A DNA stretch of 64,000 nt from CAYUIV01 sp964444925. GTDB taxonomy: Bacteria; Pseudomonadota; Gammaproteobacteria; Diplorickettsiales; Diplorickettsiaceae. The translations under genes and the position numbers were made by a program. The DNA is taken from NCBI GenBank assembly GCA_964444925.1, contig CAYUIV010000003.1:1-64000 (forward strand). The letters are read 5' to 3'. The notes under the pieces are model-generated. The model had not been told where the DNA came from. It searched no databases and saw nothing but the letters and a program-made list of their open reading frames with translations. Positions 55,254 through 63,162 of this stretch are shown piece by piece; positions within the stretch are counted from its first letter, which is position 1, and every line of letters begins with the position of its first letter.

Positions 55254-55795
55254 AAACAAATGCTTTGCCACGTTTAAAACAATCATATGATGAAGTGCTT
55301 ACAGCCGAGTTGCAAAAAACGCTTCAAGTTAAGATCGTACCTAAACTGAGTAAAATTATACTAAATTGTGGTTTAGGCAAGGCAGCCTCCAATAAAAAGC
55401 AATTAGAGACAGCCCTTGCTAACCTTACAGCAGTCGCAAATCAAAAAGCACAACAAACTACTGTAAAAAAATCAAATGCAGGTTTTAGTATTCGTGCAGG
55501 ATGGCCCATTGGCTGCAAAGTGACTTTGCGTCGTGTACGCATGTATGAATTTTTAGATCGCTATCTTAATATTGTAATACCTCGTATTCCTGATTTTAGT
55601 GGATTGAATCCTAATTCTTTTGATGGAAGAGGAAATTATACAATGGGTATTTCAGATTTTGCTATTTTTCCCGAATGTGATATAGAGCAAGAAAGAATAG
55701 GAGTAGATATTACCTTTGTAACAACTGCTACTAACGATCAAGCAGGACACGCACTGTTATCTGCATTTAATTTTCCTTTTAAACGAAAACGATAA
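55250..55795 (+). CDS. rplE: 50S ribosomal protein L5
   Basis: Binds 5S rRNA and the P-site tRNA. It is 181 residues. PKLSKIILNCGLGKAASNKK, KSNAGFSIRAGWPIGCKVTLR and RIPDFSGLNPNSFDGRGNYTMGI are all conserved. Confidence 0.98.
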   Translation: MKTNALPRLKQSYDEVLTAELQKTLQVKIVPKLSKIILNCGLGKAASNKKQLETALANLTAVANQKAQQTTVKKSNAGFSIRAGWPIGCKVTLRRVRMYEFLDRYLNIVIPRIPDFSGLNPNSFDGRGNYTMGISDFAIFPECDIEQERIGVDITFVTTATNDQAGHALLSAFNFPFKRKR

Positions 55796-55803
55796 GGCTA
55801 AAA

Positions 55804-56109
55804 ATGGCAAAGAAAAGTATTATAATGAGGCAAAAGAAAAGAGAATATTTAGTTGCTAAATACGCAGAAAAACGCGCAAAGCTAAAGTCAATTTTGCGTA
55901 CTTCAGATGTATCTAAAAAAGAGTTTTGGGAAGCACAAAGACAATTACAACTGCTACCACGAGACTCTTCACCTGTTAGGTTACGTAATCGTTGTCAATT
56001 AACGGGTAGACCACGTGGTGTCTACCGTATGTTTGGTTTATCTCGATCAGTTTTGCGTTTACACGCAATGCGGGGTGAATTACCAGGCGTGATGAAATCC
56101 AGTTGGTAA
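55804..56109 (+). CDS. rpsN: 30S ribosomal protein S14 (zinc-free type)
   Basis: 30S head protein. It is 101 residues, the long form without the CxxC pairs of the zinc form: MAKKSIIMRQKKRE start, RNRCQLTGRPRGVYRMFGLSR near the C-terminus, end KSSW. Confidence 0.98.
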   Translation: MAKKSIIMRQKKREYLVAKYAEKRAKLKSILRTSDVSKKEFWEAQRQLQLLPRDSSPVRLRNRCQLTGRPRGVYRMFGLSRSVLRLHAMRGELPGVMKSSW

Positions 56110-56121
56110 AAAAATTTGAAT

Positions 56122-56517
56122 ATGAATATACAAGATCCCATTGCAGACATGTTTGTGCGTATTAAAAATGCACAATTGGTGAAAAAAACATTTGTCACTA
56201 TCCCTTTTTCTAGATTAAAGTTAAATATTGCAAACGTACTTTTGTCGGAAGGGTATATAAGTGATGTGAAGATTACTAATGAAAGTAAATCAAATATATT
56301 GATTGAATTGAAATATTATGAAGGAAAACCTGTCATTAGTATGCTACAGCGTTTCAGTTTACTAAGTCGACGTGTCTACCGTCGTGCAAACAAACTACCA
56401 CGCGTCATGAATGGCCTGGGTACTTGCATTGTTTCAACTTCTAAAAAAGGCGTAGTGAGCGGACGTGTTGCATATACCAATAGATGTGGAGGTGAAATAT
56501 TAGGTTTAGTTGCCTAG
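56122..56517 (+). CDS. rpsH: 30S ribosomal protein S8
   Basis: Central-domain 16S binder; in E. coli it represses the spc operon. It is 131 residues. DPIADMFVRIKNAQ start and STSKKGVVSGRVA near the end. ATG 56122 is taken rather than TTG 56116. Confidence 0.97.
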   Translation: MNIQDPIADMFVRIKNAQLVKKTFVTIPFSRLKLNIANVLLSEGYISDVKITNESKSNILIELKYYEGKPVISMLQRFSLLSRRVYRRANKLPRVMNGLGTCIVSTSKKGVVSGRVAYTNRCGGEILGLVA

Positions 56518-56529
56518 TAAAAATAAATC

Positions 56530-57063
56530 ATGTCTAGAATTGCAAAAAATCCAATTGTTTTACCACAAGCTGTTACAGTAGAAATTCAAGAACAAGTGAT
56601 ACAAGTGAAAGGTCCAAAAGGTCTATTGTCTTTGAACATCCCAACAAAAGTTGGTGTTAAAATTAATGACAGTACTTTACAAGTTATATATCATTCAGAA
56701 CAAAAACAAACACGTTGTTTAGCAGGAACTTTTCGTGCTAATCTCAGCAATATTTTACAAGGTGTCTCTAAAGGTTTTAGTTGTACATTAGTTTTAGTAA
56801 AAGTAGGTGCACGTGCTCAAGTAGAAGGTGATACACTTATTGTTATTATTGGCTTTTCAAATCCTAAGCGATATACTATTCCAGAAAGCATTTCAATTAA
56901 AACAACCACTCCTACTGAAATTTTAATAGAAGGTATAGAAAAACAAAAAGTTTTTCAAACAGCTTCAGAAATCATTCAAATTCGACCTGCTGAACCTTAC
57001 AAAGGAACTGGTATTTTGAAAAAAGGTCAAAAAATCAAGTTGAAAGCTGCAAAGAAAAAATAA
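56530..57063 (+). CDS. rplF: 50S ribosomal protein L6
   Basis: Near the factor-binding site and sarcin-ricin loop. It is 177 residues with two similar domains. MSRIAKNPIVLP start; the C-terminal IIQIRPAEPYKGTGI is the family signature with RPPEPYKGKG slightly changed. Confidence 0.97.
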   Translation: MSRIAKNPIVLPQAVTVEIQEQVIQVKGPKGLLSLNIPTKVGVKINDSTLQVIYHSEQKQTRCLAGTFRANLSNILQGVSKGFSCTLVLVKVGARAQVEGDTLIVIIGFSNPKRYTIPESISIKTTTPTEILIEGIEKQKVFQTASEIIQIRPAEPYKGTGILKKGQKIKLKAAKKK

Positions 57064-57071
57064 ATTTTAAA

Positions 57072-57437
57072 ATGTTGAATAAAGCCACACAGAAAAAGAG
57101 ACGCGCGAAAAGAACAAGAGCAATCATTCGTCAAAGTGGTAAAGCACGTTTATGCGTCTATCGTAGTCTCAAGCACTTTTATGCACAAATTATTCTTCCT
57201 GGAGAAAAAGGTGATCGAATTATTACTAGTATTTCTACAGTAGATAAAGAAATAAAGAAGAACTATCAATTCTCTTCAAATAACATGGAAGTAGCTAGGC
57301 AGCTTGGTACTTTACTTGCACAACGTGCTAAAGCAGCAGGTATCCAACAAGTTGCCTTTGACCGTTCAGGTAATAAATATCACGGTCGATTTAAAAAATT
57401 TGCAGAAGCTGCTAAAACAGCTGGTCTACATATCTAA
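57072..57437 (+). CDS. rplR: 50S ribosomal protein L18
   Basis: 5S rRNA-binding protein. It is 121 residues. KKRRAKRTRAIIRQSGKARLCVYRSLKH start, AFDRSGNKYHGRFKKFAEAA near the C-terminus. Eight bases after rplF. Confidence 0.97.
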   Translation: MLNKATQKKRRAKRTRAIIRQSGKARLCVYRSLKHFYAQIILPGEKGDRIITSISTVDKEIKKNYQFSSNNMEVARQLGTLLAQRAKAAGIQQVAFDRSGNKYHGRFKKFAEAAKTAGLHI

Positions 57438-57455
57438 TTAAAAATAGGCAGAAAT

Positions 57456-57941
57456 ATGGCAGTTGAGCAAACAACTAAAAGTGATGGATTGCAAGAAAAA
57501 CTAATTGTCGCACGTAGGCATGCAAAGGTAACAAAGGGAGGACGTTTATTTAGTTTTTCAGCATGTGTTGTGGTAGGTGATGGAAAAGGTCAAATAGGAT
57601 TTAGTAAAAGTTCTGCGAAAGAAATTTCCGTAGCTATGCCAAAAGCGTTAGAAAAAGCACGACGTAACATGCTATATATTGAATTAGTAGATGGTACAGT
57701 TTATCATAGGGTTACTGCAACCTATGGTGCTACGAAAGTTATTATTTTGCCTGCAAAAAGCACAGGTATTATTGCAGGTGGACCAATGCGTCCTCTTTTT
57801 GAAGTCATTGGTATCAAGCATATTGTTGCAAAAATTTTAGGATCGCGTAATCCCATCAATGTTGTGCGCGCAACCTTAAAAGCATTAGAACAAGTTACAA
57901 CTCCTCAAAATATTCGAGCAAAACGAAGAAAAAAAGCTTAA
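57456..57941 (+). CDS. rpsE: 30S ribosomal protein S5
   Basis: Accuracy-related protein near the mRNA entry. It is 161 residues. KLIVARRHAKVTKGGRLFSFSACVVVGDGKGQIGF is close to the canonical R-V-x-K-V-V-K-G-G-R stretch, with Arg-His-Ala replacing the usual Asn-Arg-Val. GSRNPINVVRATLKAL end. Confidence 0.97.
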   Translation: MAVEQTTKSDGLQEKLIVARRHAKVTKGGRLFSFSACVVVGDGKGQIGFSKSSAKEISVAMPKALEKARRNMLYIELVDGTVYHRVTATYGATKVIILPAKSTGIIAGGPMRPLFEVIGIKHIVAKILGSRNPINVVRATLKALEQVTTPQNIRAKRRKKA

Positions 57942-57950
57942 TTTCAAAAT

Positions 57951-58139
57951 ATGGTTCAAAATAAACGTTTAACTATCACGTTAATACGAAGTCTGTCAGG
58001 ACGGTTACCGAAGCAACGTAATACAATTGATGCGATGGGTCTTAAAAAATTACATCATTCTGTCAGTTTACCTGATAACTTAGCAGTACAAGGTATGCTT
58101 AAAATAGTACGACACTTGGTAAAAATAGCATATGAATAA
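57951..58139 (+). CDS. rpmD: 50S ribosomal protein L30
   Basis: Small 50S protein. It is 62 residues. LTITLIRSLSGRLPKQRNTIDAMGLKKLHHSV is diagnostic. The last eight bases overlap rplO, another sign of compaction. Confidence 0.96.
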   Translation: MVQNKRLTITLIRSLSGRLPKQRNTIDAMGLKKLHHSVSLPDNLAVQGMLKIVRHLVKIAYE

Positions 58140-58578
58140 TTTGCAATTAAATACATTAAAGCCAGCGCCAGGTTCTAGAACTGTCAAAAAACGTTTAGGC
58201 AAAGGCGTTGGTTCAGGCTGGGGAAAAACGGCAGGAAGAGGCCATAAAGGACAACATGCTAGAAAAGGCGGTTTTCATAAAGTTGGTTTTGAAGGGGGAC
58301 AAACTCCTATTCAATCACGTTTACGTAAATTTGGTTTTCAATCGCCCCTAAAACATAATACACAAGCTATTTCTTTAGATACTTTAGAAAAGCTAGATAA
58401 CGCTCAAATTAACTTTGATACTTTACAATCCGCTCATTTATTGAAACAGCGTACTCAACAGGTTAAAATTATTGCAACGGGTAAACTTACTAAAATATTA
58501 ACTATTACCGGTATAAAAGTCAGCAAAGGCGCGCGGTCTATTATTGAATCAATAGGCGGTAAAATTGAATCTGAATAA
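58132..58578 (+). CDS. rplO: 50S ribosomal protein L15
   Basis: Late 50S assembly protein. It is 148 residues. NTLKPAPGSRTVKKRLGKGVGSGWGKTAGRGHKGQHAR start with the Gly-rich extension, then GFEGGQTPIQSRLRKFGF. Its stop shares one base with secY. Confidence 0.97.
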   Translation: MNNLQLNTLKPAPGSRTVKKRLGKGVGSGWGKTAGRGHKGQHARKGGFHKVGFEGGQTPIQSRLRKFGFQSPLKHNTQAISLDTLEKLDNAQINFDTLQSAHLLKQRTQQVKIIATGKLTKILTITGIKVSKGARSIIESIGGKIESE

Positions 58579-59918
58579 TGTCTAATACACAATTTACAAT
58601 TCCTAATATTTCTGCAACTGGCTTAAAAGAGTTAAGAAACCGCTTTCTTTTATTAGTTGCTTTGCTATTTGTCTATCGTATAGGCATTTACATACCAATA
58701 CCGGGTGTTAATTTAGAAAAATTACTATATGCTAACATGCAACCTCAAGGTTTTCTATCTTACCTAGGAACATTATCAGGGGGTTCTTTTTCTAGTTTTA
58801 CTCTTTTTACAGTCGGTTTATCACCTTATCTTTCAGTTTCCCTTGCAATGCAAATGTTAATACTTGCAAAAGTTCCAACTTTGGAAAAATTAAAAAAAGA
58901 AGGAGAAGCAGGAAGACGCAAGATTAGTCAATACACAAGATATGGAACATTTCTCTTAGGTATTATGGTAAGTACAGCTCGAACAATTTATTTTGTTAAA
59001 TCTACTCAAGGACAAGGTATTATTATTGAACCTAATCTTAGCTTTTACACGACAGCCATACTAACGCTAACTACTGGTATATTGTTACTTATGTGGTTAG
59101 GAGAACAAATTTCAGAACGTGGTATAGGGAATGGAATATCGCTTATTATCGTTGCAGGTATTATTTCTAGTTTGCCAATTAATGTAATCAGTTTTATTGA
59201 GCAAATTCGTCAGGGACAACTCTCATTCCTAGTTAGCCTATTTGTTATTTTTGCTGCCATTAGCATAACTGCTTTTGTTGTTTTCATAGAACGTGCTCAA
59301 CGACAAATTACAGTTAATTATCCTCAAAGGCAGCAAGGTCGACGAATATATGCAGCACAAACTAGTTATTTGCCATTGAAAATTAACAGTGCCGGCATCA
59401 TGCCAACAATTTTGTCATACGGTGGTATTACCTTTTTAATGATCGTATTTAACGCAATCGACAGCTATCAGCATGTTACATTTTTAAGAAATATTCAACT
59501 GACTCAATTATTTTCTCCAGGTCAACCACTTTATACATTATTATTATCATTTTTAATTATATTTTTTTCGTTCTTTTTCGCGGCAATGGAAGCTAATCCT
59601 CGAAAAACAGCTGAAGAATTAAAAAAAACAGGCGCTTTTATTCCAGGGGTACGACCTGGAGAACAGACAGCGCAATATATAGACGTCATTACAACTCGTT
59701 TAACTACCATTGGATGTTTTTATCTACTTTCAGTTGTTTTGCTACCTGATTTGATGACATTTGTATGGAAAGTACCTTTTAGTTTTGGAGGTACTTCACT
59801 ATTAATTACAGTTGTAGTCATTATGGAGCTGATTCGCCATATTCAATCTTTAATTATGTCCCACCAATATGAGCCTTTACTGAAAAAAAGTAAGATAAAA
59901 CAAAACATCTTTTTATGA
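58578..59918 (+). CDS. secY: protein translocase subunit SecY
   Basis: Ten-span channel of the Sec translocon. It is 446 residues (E. coli 443). RIGIYIPIPGVNLEKL early, YFVKSTQGQG, GIGNGISLIIVAGI (TM5), the cytoplasmic loop ERAQRQITVNYPQRQQGRR, and LPLKINSAGIMPTI are present. It works with the SecE and SecA encoded in this window. Confidence 0.98.
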   Translation: MSNTQFTIPNISATGLKELRNRFLLLVALLFVYRIGIYIPIPGVNLEKLLYANMQPQGFLSYLGTLSGGSFSSFTLFTVGLSPYLSVSLAMQMLILAKVPTLEKLKKEGEAGRRKISQYTRYGTFLLGIMVSTARTIYFVKSTQGQGIIIEPNLSFYTTAILTLTTGILLLMWLGEQISERGIGNGISLIIVAGIISSLPINVISFIEQIRQGQLSFLVSLFVIFAAISITAFVVFIERAQRQITVNYPQRQQGRRIYAAQTSYLPLKINSAGIMPTILSYGGITFLMIVFNAIDSYQHVTFLRNIQLTQLFSPGQPLYTLLLSFLIIFFSFFFAAMEANPRKTAEELKKTGAFIPGVRPGEQTAQYIDVITTRLTTIGCFYLLSVVLLPDLMTFVWKVPFSFGGTSLLITVVVIMELIRHIQSLIMSHQYEPLLKKSKIKQNIFL

Positions 59919-59944
59919 TGAAAAAAATAGAGTAGAAATCAAAT

Positions 59945-60058
59945 ATGAAAGTCAAAGCGTCCGTAAAACCAATATGTAAAGATTGCAAAGTAGCCAAGCG
60001 AAAAGGAATCGTATATATTTTATGCGCTAATGCCAAACATAAACAGCGACAAGGCTAA
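59945..60058 (+). CDS. rpmJ: 50S ribosomal protein L36 (zinc-ribbon type)
   Basis: 37 residues. MKVKASVKPICKDCKVAKRK start. Zinc ligands Cys11, Cys14, Cys27 and His32 are all present, so it is the C+ form. It lies 26 bases after secY and before rpsM, the gammaproteobacterial order without infA in between. Confidence 0.97.
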   Translation: MKVKASVKPICKDCKVAKRKGIVYILCANAKHKQRQG

Positions 60059-60126
60059 CTAATTATTTTTTACACTTTCAATCACGATAAATGTTTCTAA
60101 AATTTAATTTTAATTGATATAAAACT

Positions 60127-60486
60127 ATGGCAAAAACAGTGAGAATTAGTGGTGTCAATCTTCCAGTACACAAACATATTCGTATTGCGCTTGCAACAAC
60201 TATTTTTGGAATAGGTATTAGCTCAGCGAACAAAATATGTTTAAAAGTACAAGCTAACCCAGCCGAAAAAGTACAAAACTTATCAGAAGATATTCTAGAT
60301 AAAATTCGCGAAGCGGTCAGTCAGTATAAAGTAGAAGGAGAACTACGTAGAGAGATTGCAGGAAACATTCGAAGACTTGAGATGATTAAATGTTATCGTG
60401 GAATGAGACATCTACGTAGATTACCAGTACGTGGACAAAGAACACGTACAAATGCACGCACTCGAAAAGGTGCTCGTAAAAAATAA
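60127..60486 (+). CDS. rpsM: 30S ribosomal protein S13
   Basis: Head protein contacting the 50S subunit. It is 119 residues. RISGVNLPVHKHIRIALATTIFGIG start and the C-terminal RRLPVRGQRTRTNARTRKG are conserved. Confidence 0.98.
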   Translation: MAKTVRISGVNLPVHKHIRIALATTIFGIGISSANKICLKVQANPAEKVQNLSEDILDKIREAVSQYKVEGELRREIAGNIRRLEMIKCYRGMRHLRRLPVRGQRTRTNARTRKGARKK

Positions 60487-60505
60487 TTCGTATCAATAAA
60501 CTATC

Positions 60506-60916
60506 ATGTCCATGTCTTATTCTAAAAAAAATTCAGCACGATCAAAAAAATTAAGTAAGAGAATAGTAGAAAGAGGTATTTTACACGTTTATTCTAGCTT
60601 TAATAACACTATCGTAACAATCTCTGATACTTTAGGTAATGTACTTGTTATAAAAACAGGAGGATCTGACGGACGGTATAAAGGATCTCGAAAAAGTGCA
60701 TTATACCCTGCACAAATTGCTGCGCGATCTGCAGCAAGCATTGCAAAAGATACTTTTGGTATGAAAGAAGTTGCATTATACGTTAAAGGAGTAGGAAAAG
60801 GGCGCGAAGCAGTGACTTATGCTTTAGGCGAACTAGGGTTGCGTGTTCTCTTTATCAAAGATGTCACACCGAAAGCATTTAACGGTACTCGTCCTCCTAA
60901 AAAACGTCGCGTCTAA
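60506..60916 (+). CDS. rpsK: 30S ribosomal protein S11
   Basis: Platform protein near the E site. It is 136 residues. HVYSSFNNTIVTISDTLGNVL, GSRKSALYPAQIAARSA and KDVTPKAFNGTRPPKKRRV end are typical. Confidence 0.98.
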   Translation: MSMSYSKKNSARSKKLSKRIVERGILHVYSSFNNTIVTISDTLGNVLVIKTGGSDGRYKGSRKSALYPAQIAARSAASIAKDTFGMKEVALYVKGVGKGREAVTYALGELGLRVLFIKDVTPKAFNGTRPPKKRRV

Positions 60917-60951
60917 ACTAGAAAATATTCAATATAAAAAGGTTTTATCGT

Positions 60952-61590
60952 ATGTCTAAAAGAGAGCCTCGGTTACGTAAATCGCGCCGTATCGGTGAAG
61001 ATTTACAATTAACAAACGGTACTCGTCCAGTAGAGAGCAAATGTAAAATATCTACTCTACCCGGAGTACATGGTACAAAACGTAAACGTACATCAGAGTA
61101 TGGAACAAGTCTATTAGAGAAACAGCGTTTTTCTTTTGCGTATGGTTTAAAAAATGAGATGCTACGTAAAATGCATAAAGAAGCAATGCGTGAAATGAAA
61201 GCAAAACGCAAACAGGGAAAAGAAGTAACCTATGATTTAATGGTATTGATAGAAAAACGTCTAGGTAATGTAGTTTATCGTATGGGTTTTGCTTCTACAC
61301 GTGCAGAAGCACGCCAACTTGTTTCGCATAGAGCAATATCCGTTAATAATCAGATTGTAGATAGGCCGTTTTTCATGGTAAAAGAAAATGACGTAATTGA
61401 GGTACGCCAAAAACAAAAGTCTCAATTACGTATCGCGCATGCATTAGATTTAGCAAGTAAAAAACCAGAAATTAGCTGGCTTAAAGTAGACAAAGAGGCA
61501 AAACAAGGCACTGTTCTTCGTTTACCTACTCGAGATGAACTGCCACCTGAGTTTCAATCAGATGTCATCATTCAATTTTATTCTAAATAA
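60952..61590 (+). CDS. rpsD: 30S ribosomal protein S4
   Basis: Primary 16S binder and, in E. coli, repressor of the alpha operon. It is 212 residues (E. coli 206). The N-terminal part has the KISTLPGVHGTKRKRTSEYG stretch and lacks the zinc Cys knuckle. The S4 domain is EKRLGNVVYRMGFASTRAEARQLVSHRAI. Its position between rpsK and rpoA helps to place the organism outside Alphaproteobacteria. Confidence 0.98.
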   Translation: MSKREPRLRKSRRIGEDLQLTNGTRPVESKCKISTLPGVHGTKRKRTSEYGTSLLEKQRFSFAYGLKNEMLRKMHKEAMREMKAKRKQGKEVTYDLMVLIEKRLGNVVYRMGFASTRAEARQLVSHRAISVNNQIVDRPFFMVKENDVIEVRQKQKSQLRIAHALDLASKKPEISWLKVDKEAKQGTVLRLPTRDELPPEFQSDVIIQFYSK

Positions 61591-61601
61591 GGTCATCATT
61601 T

Positions 61602-62642
61602 ATGAACGTGGATACATCTTCCGTTTCTCAATCAATTTCGACTGAGCAAAAATCTAAAAACAGAGAAAAATATTTAATTGGGCCCCTTGCAAAAGGAGAA
61701 GGGCATACATTAGGTAATGCACTCAGAAGAACACTTCGTTCTTCTGTTACAGGTTGCGCAGTCATTGATGTGAAAATTGAAGGCGTATTACATGAGTATT
61801 CAACACTTGAAGGTGTACAAGAAGATGTCTTAAATATTCTTTTAAATTTAAAAGAAGCAGCGTTTTCATTGACAGGAAACAGAGAAAAAGTTGTTTTAAA
61901 ATTGCGTAAAACAGGTATTGGTCCTGTCAAATTAGATGACATTGAACCAGTGCACGATGTAGAATTGATCAACCCGGAACATGTGATTGCATATCTAACG
62001 AAAGATCGCACCTTAGAAATGTATTTGACTGTAAAACGTGGTGTAGGAGAACGTCTAATTGACGTTAAAGAACAATCGTCAGAAGAAAACGAAAATAGCA
62101 ACAAAGACATTAATACATTGCATTTAAGTGCTGTTTTTAATCCTATAAAAAATGTAGTATACGATGTCAAACCTGCTCAAGTAGGAGAACGTATCGATCT
62201 AGATGAACTCATCATTGACTTAGAAACCAATGGTACTATTCATCCAAAGGTGGCTTTACGAGAAGCAACTGCAATTCTACAAGCATCTACTTCAAATATT
62301 TTAGAAATGTTAGATAAAGATTTGAATACCGCTTCAAAAGAAATAGAAGAAGAAAAAGAAGAAACAATTGATACTATTCTTTTGAAATCAGTAGATATTC
62401 TTGCACTGAGCCCTCGTGCTTCCAATTGTTTAAAAGCAGAAAATATTCATTTTATCGGAAATTTAGTCACAAAAACTCAAGAAGAACTACTATTAACACC
62501 TCATTTAGGTAAAAGATCGCTATCCGAATTAGTTAAAAAACTGGAGTTGCATGGCTTGAAGCTGGGAACAACCGTTAATAATTGGCCACCTCCTGATCTT
62601 GTCTACCCCAACGAAAATGCCCAAGAAATTATAGAAAATTAA
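61602..62642 (+). CDS. rpoA: DNA-directed RNA polymerase subunit alpha
   Basis: Assembly subunit and promoter/activator contact. It is 346 residues (E. coli 329). The N-terminal domain has GPLAKGEGHTLGNALRRTLRSS. A Glu-rich linker (about 240-262) is followed by the C-terminal domain with SPRASNCLKAENIHFIGNLV and TPHLGKRSLSELVKKL; the family has LGKKSL-type sequence here. The linker and a Glu/Asn/Ser insertion near 165 account for the extra length. Confidence 0.98.
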   Translation: MNVDTSSVSQSISTEQKSKNREKYLIGPLAKGEGHTLGNALRRTLRSSVTGCAVIDVKIEGVLHEYSTLEGVQEDVLNILLNLKEAAFSLTGNREKVVLKLRKTGIGPVKLDDIEPVHDVELINPEHVIAYLTKDRTLEMYLTVKRGVGERLIDVKEQSSEENENSNKDINTLHLSAVFNPIKNVVYDVKPAQVGERIDLDELIIDLETNGTIHPKVALREATAILQASTSNILEMLDKDLNTASKEIEEEKEETIDTILLKSVDILALSPRASNCLKAENIHFIGNLVTKTQEELLLTPHLGKRSLSELVKKLELHGLKLGTTVNNWPPPDLVYPNENAQEIIEN

Positions 62643-62672
62643 TCATTTATTTTTAGTTAGGAAACTATCGCA

Positions 62673-63023
62673 ATGCGTCATCTTAAATCAGGCCGTCGAT
62701 TCGGGAGAGAAAGCAGTCACCAACGTATTATGTTCCGTAACATGGCCTGTTCTCTCTTTGAAAAAGAATTGATCAAAACAACATTAGCAAAAGCAAAAAC
62801 ATTACGTAGTAGTGCAGAGCCTATGATTACACGTGCAAAGGTTGACTCTCTTGCACACCGACGAGTAATGTTCAACCGCTTACGTAATCGAAAAATAGTG
62901 CTTAAGTTGTTTGAAAAATTAGGACCTAAGTATCAAGAAAGACCAGGTGGTTATCTACGGATTCTAAAATGTGGTTTTAAACAGGGCGATAAAGCACCTA
63001 TGGCATTTGTACAGCTTGTATAA
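62673..63023 (+). CDS. rplQ: 50S ribosomal protein L17
   Basis: Tunnel-exit protein and last gene of the long operon. It is 116 residues. MRHLKSGRRFGRESSHQRIMFRNMACSLFEKELIKTT start; RPGGYLRILKCGFKQGDKAPMAFVQL end. No clear terminator hairpin follows in the next 140 bases. Confidence 0.98.
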   Translation: MRHLKSGRRFGRESSHQRIMFRNMACSLFEKELIKTTLAKAKTLRSSAEPMITRAKVDSLAHRRVMFNRLRNRKIVLKLFEKLGPKYQERPGGYLRILKCGFKQGDKAPMAFVQLV

Positions 63024-63162
63024 AATAGAATCATTCGCTTTTTCTCATTGTCCTTTCTCTAAAAAAGTAGAAATATAATCAAATTATTTACGTAAATTCT
63101 TACAATTTTTTTTATTTTCTGTAGTGTTAAAATGACGCATTCTTAGCATTCACGGAATTTAT

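Noticed and set aside
61628..62170. 180-codon open frame antisense to rpoA
   Set aside because: It lies wholly inside rpoA, which has clear family motifs in the other strand; the antisense product is Ser-rich and unlike any family.
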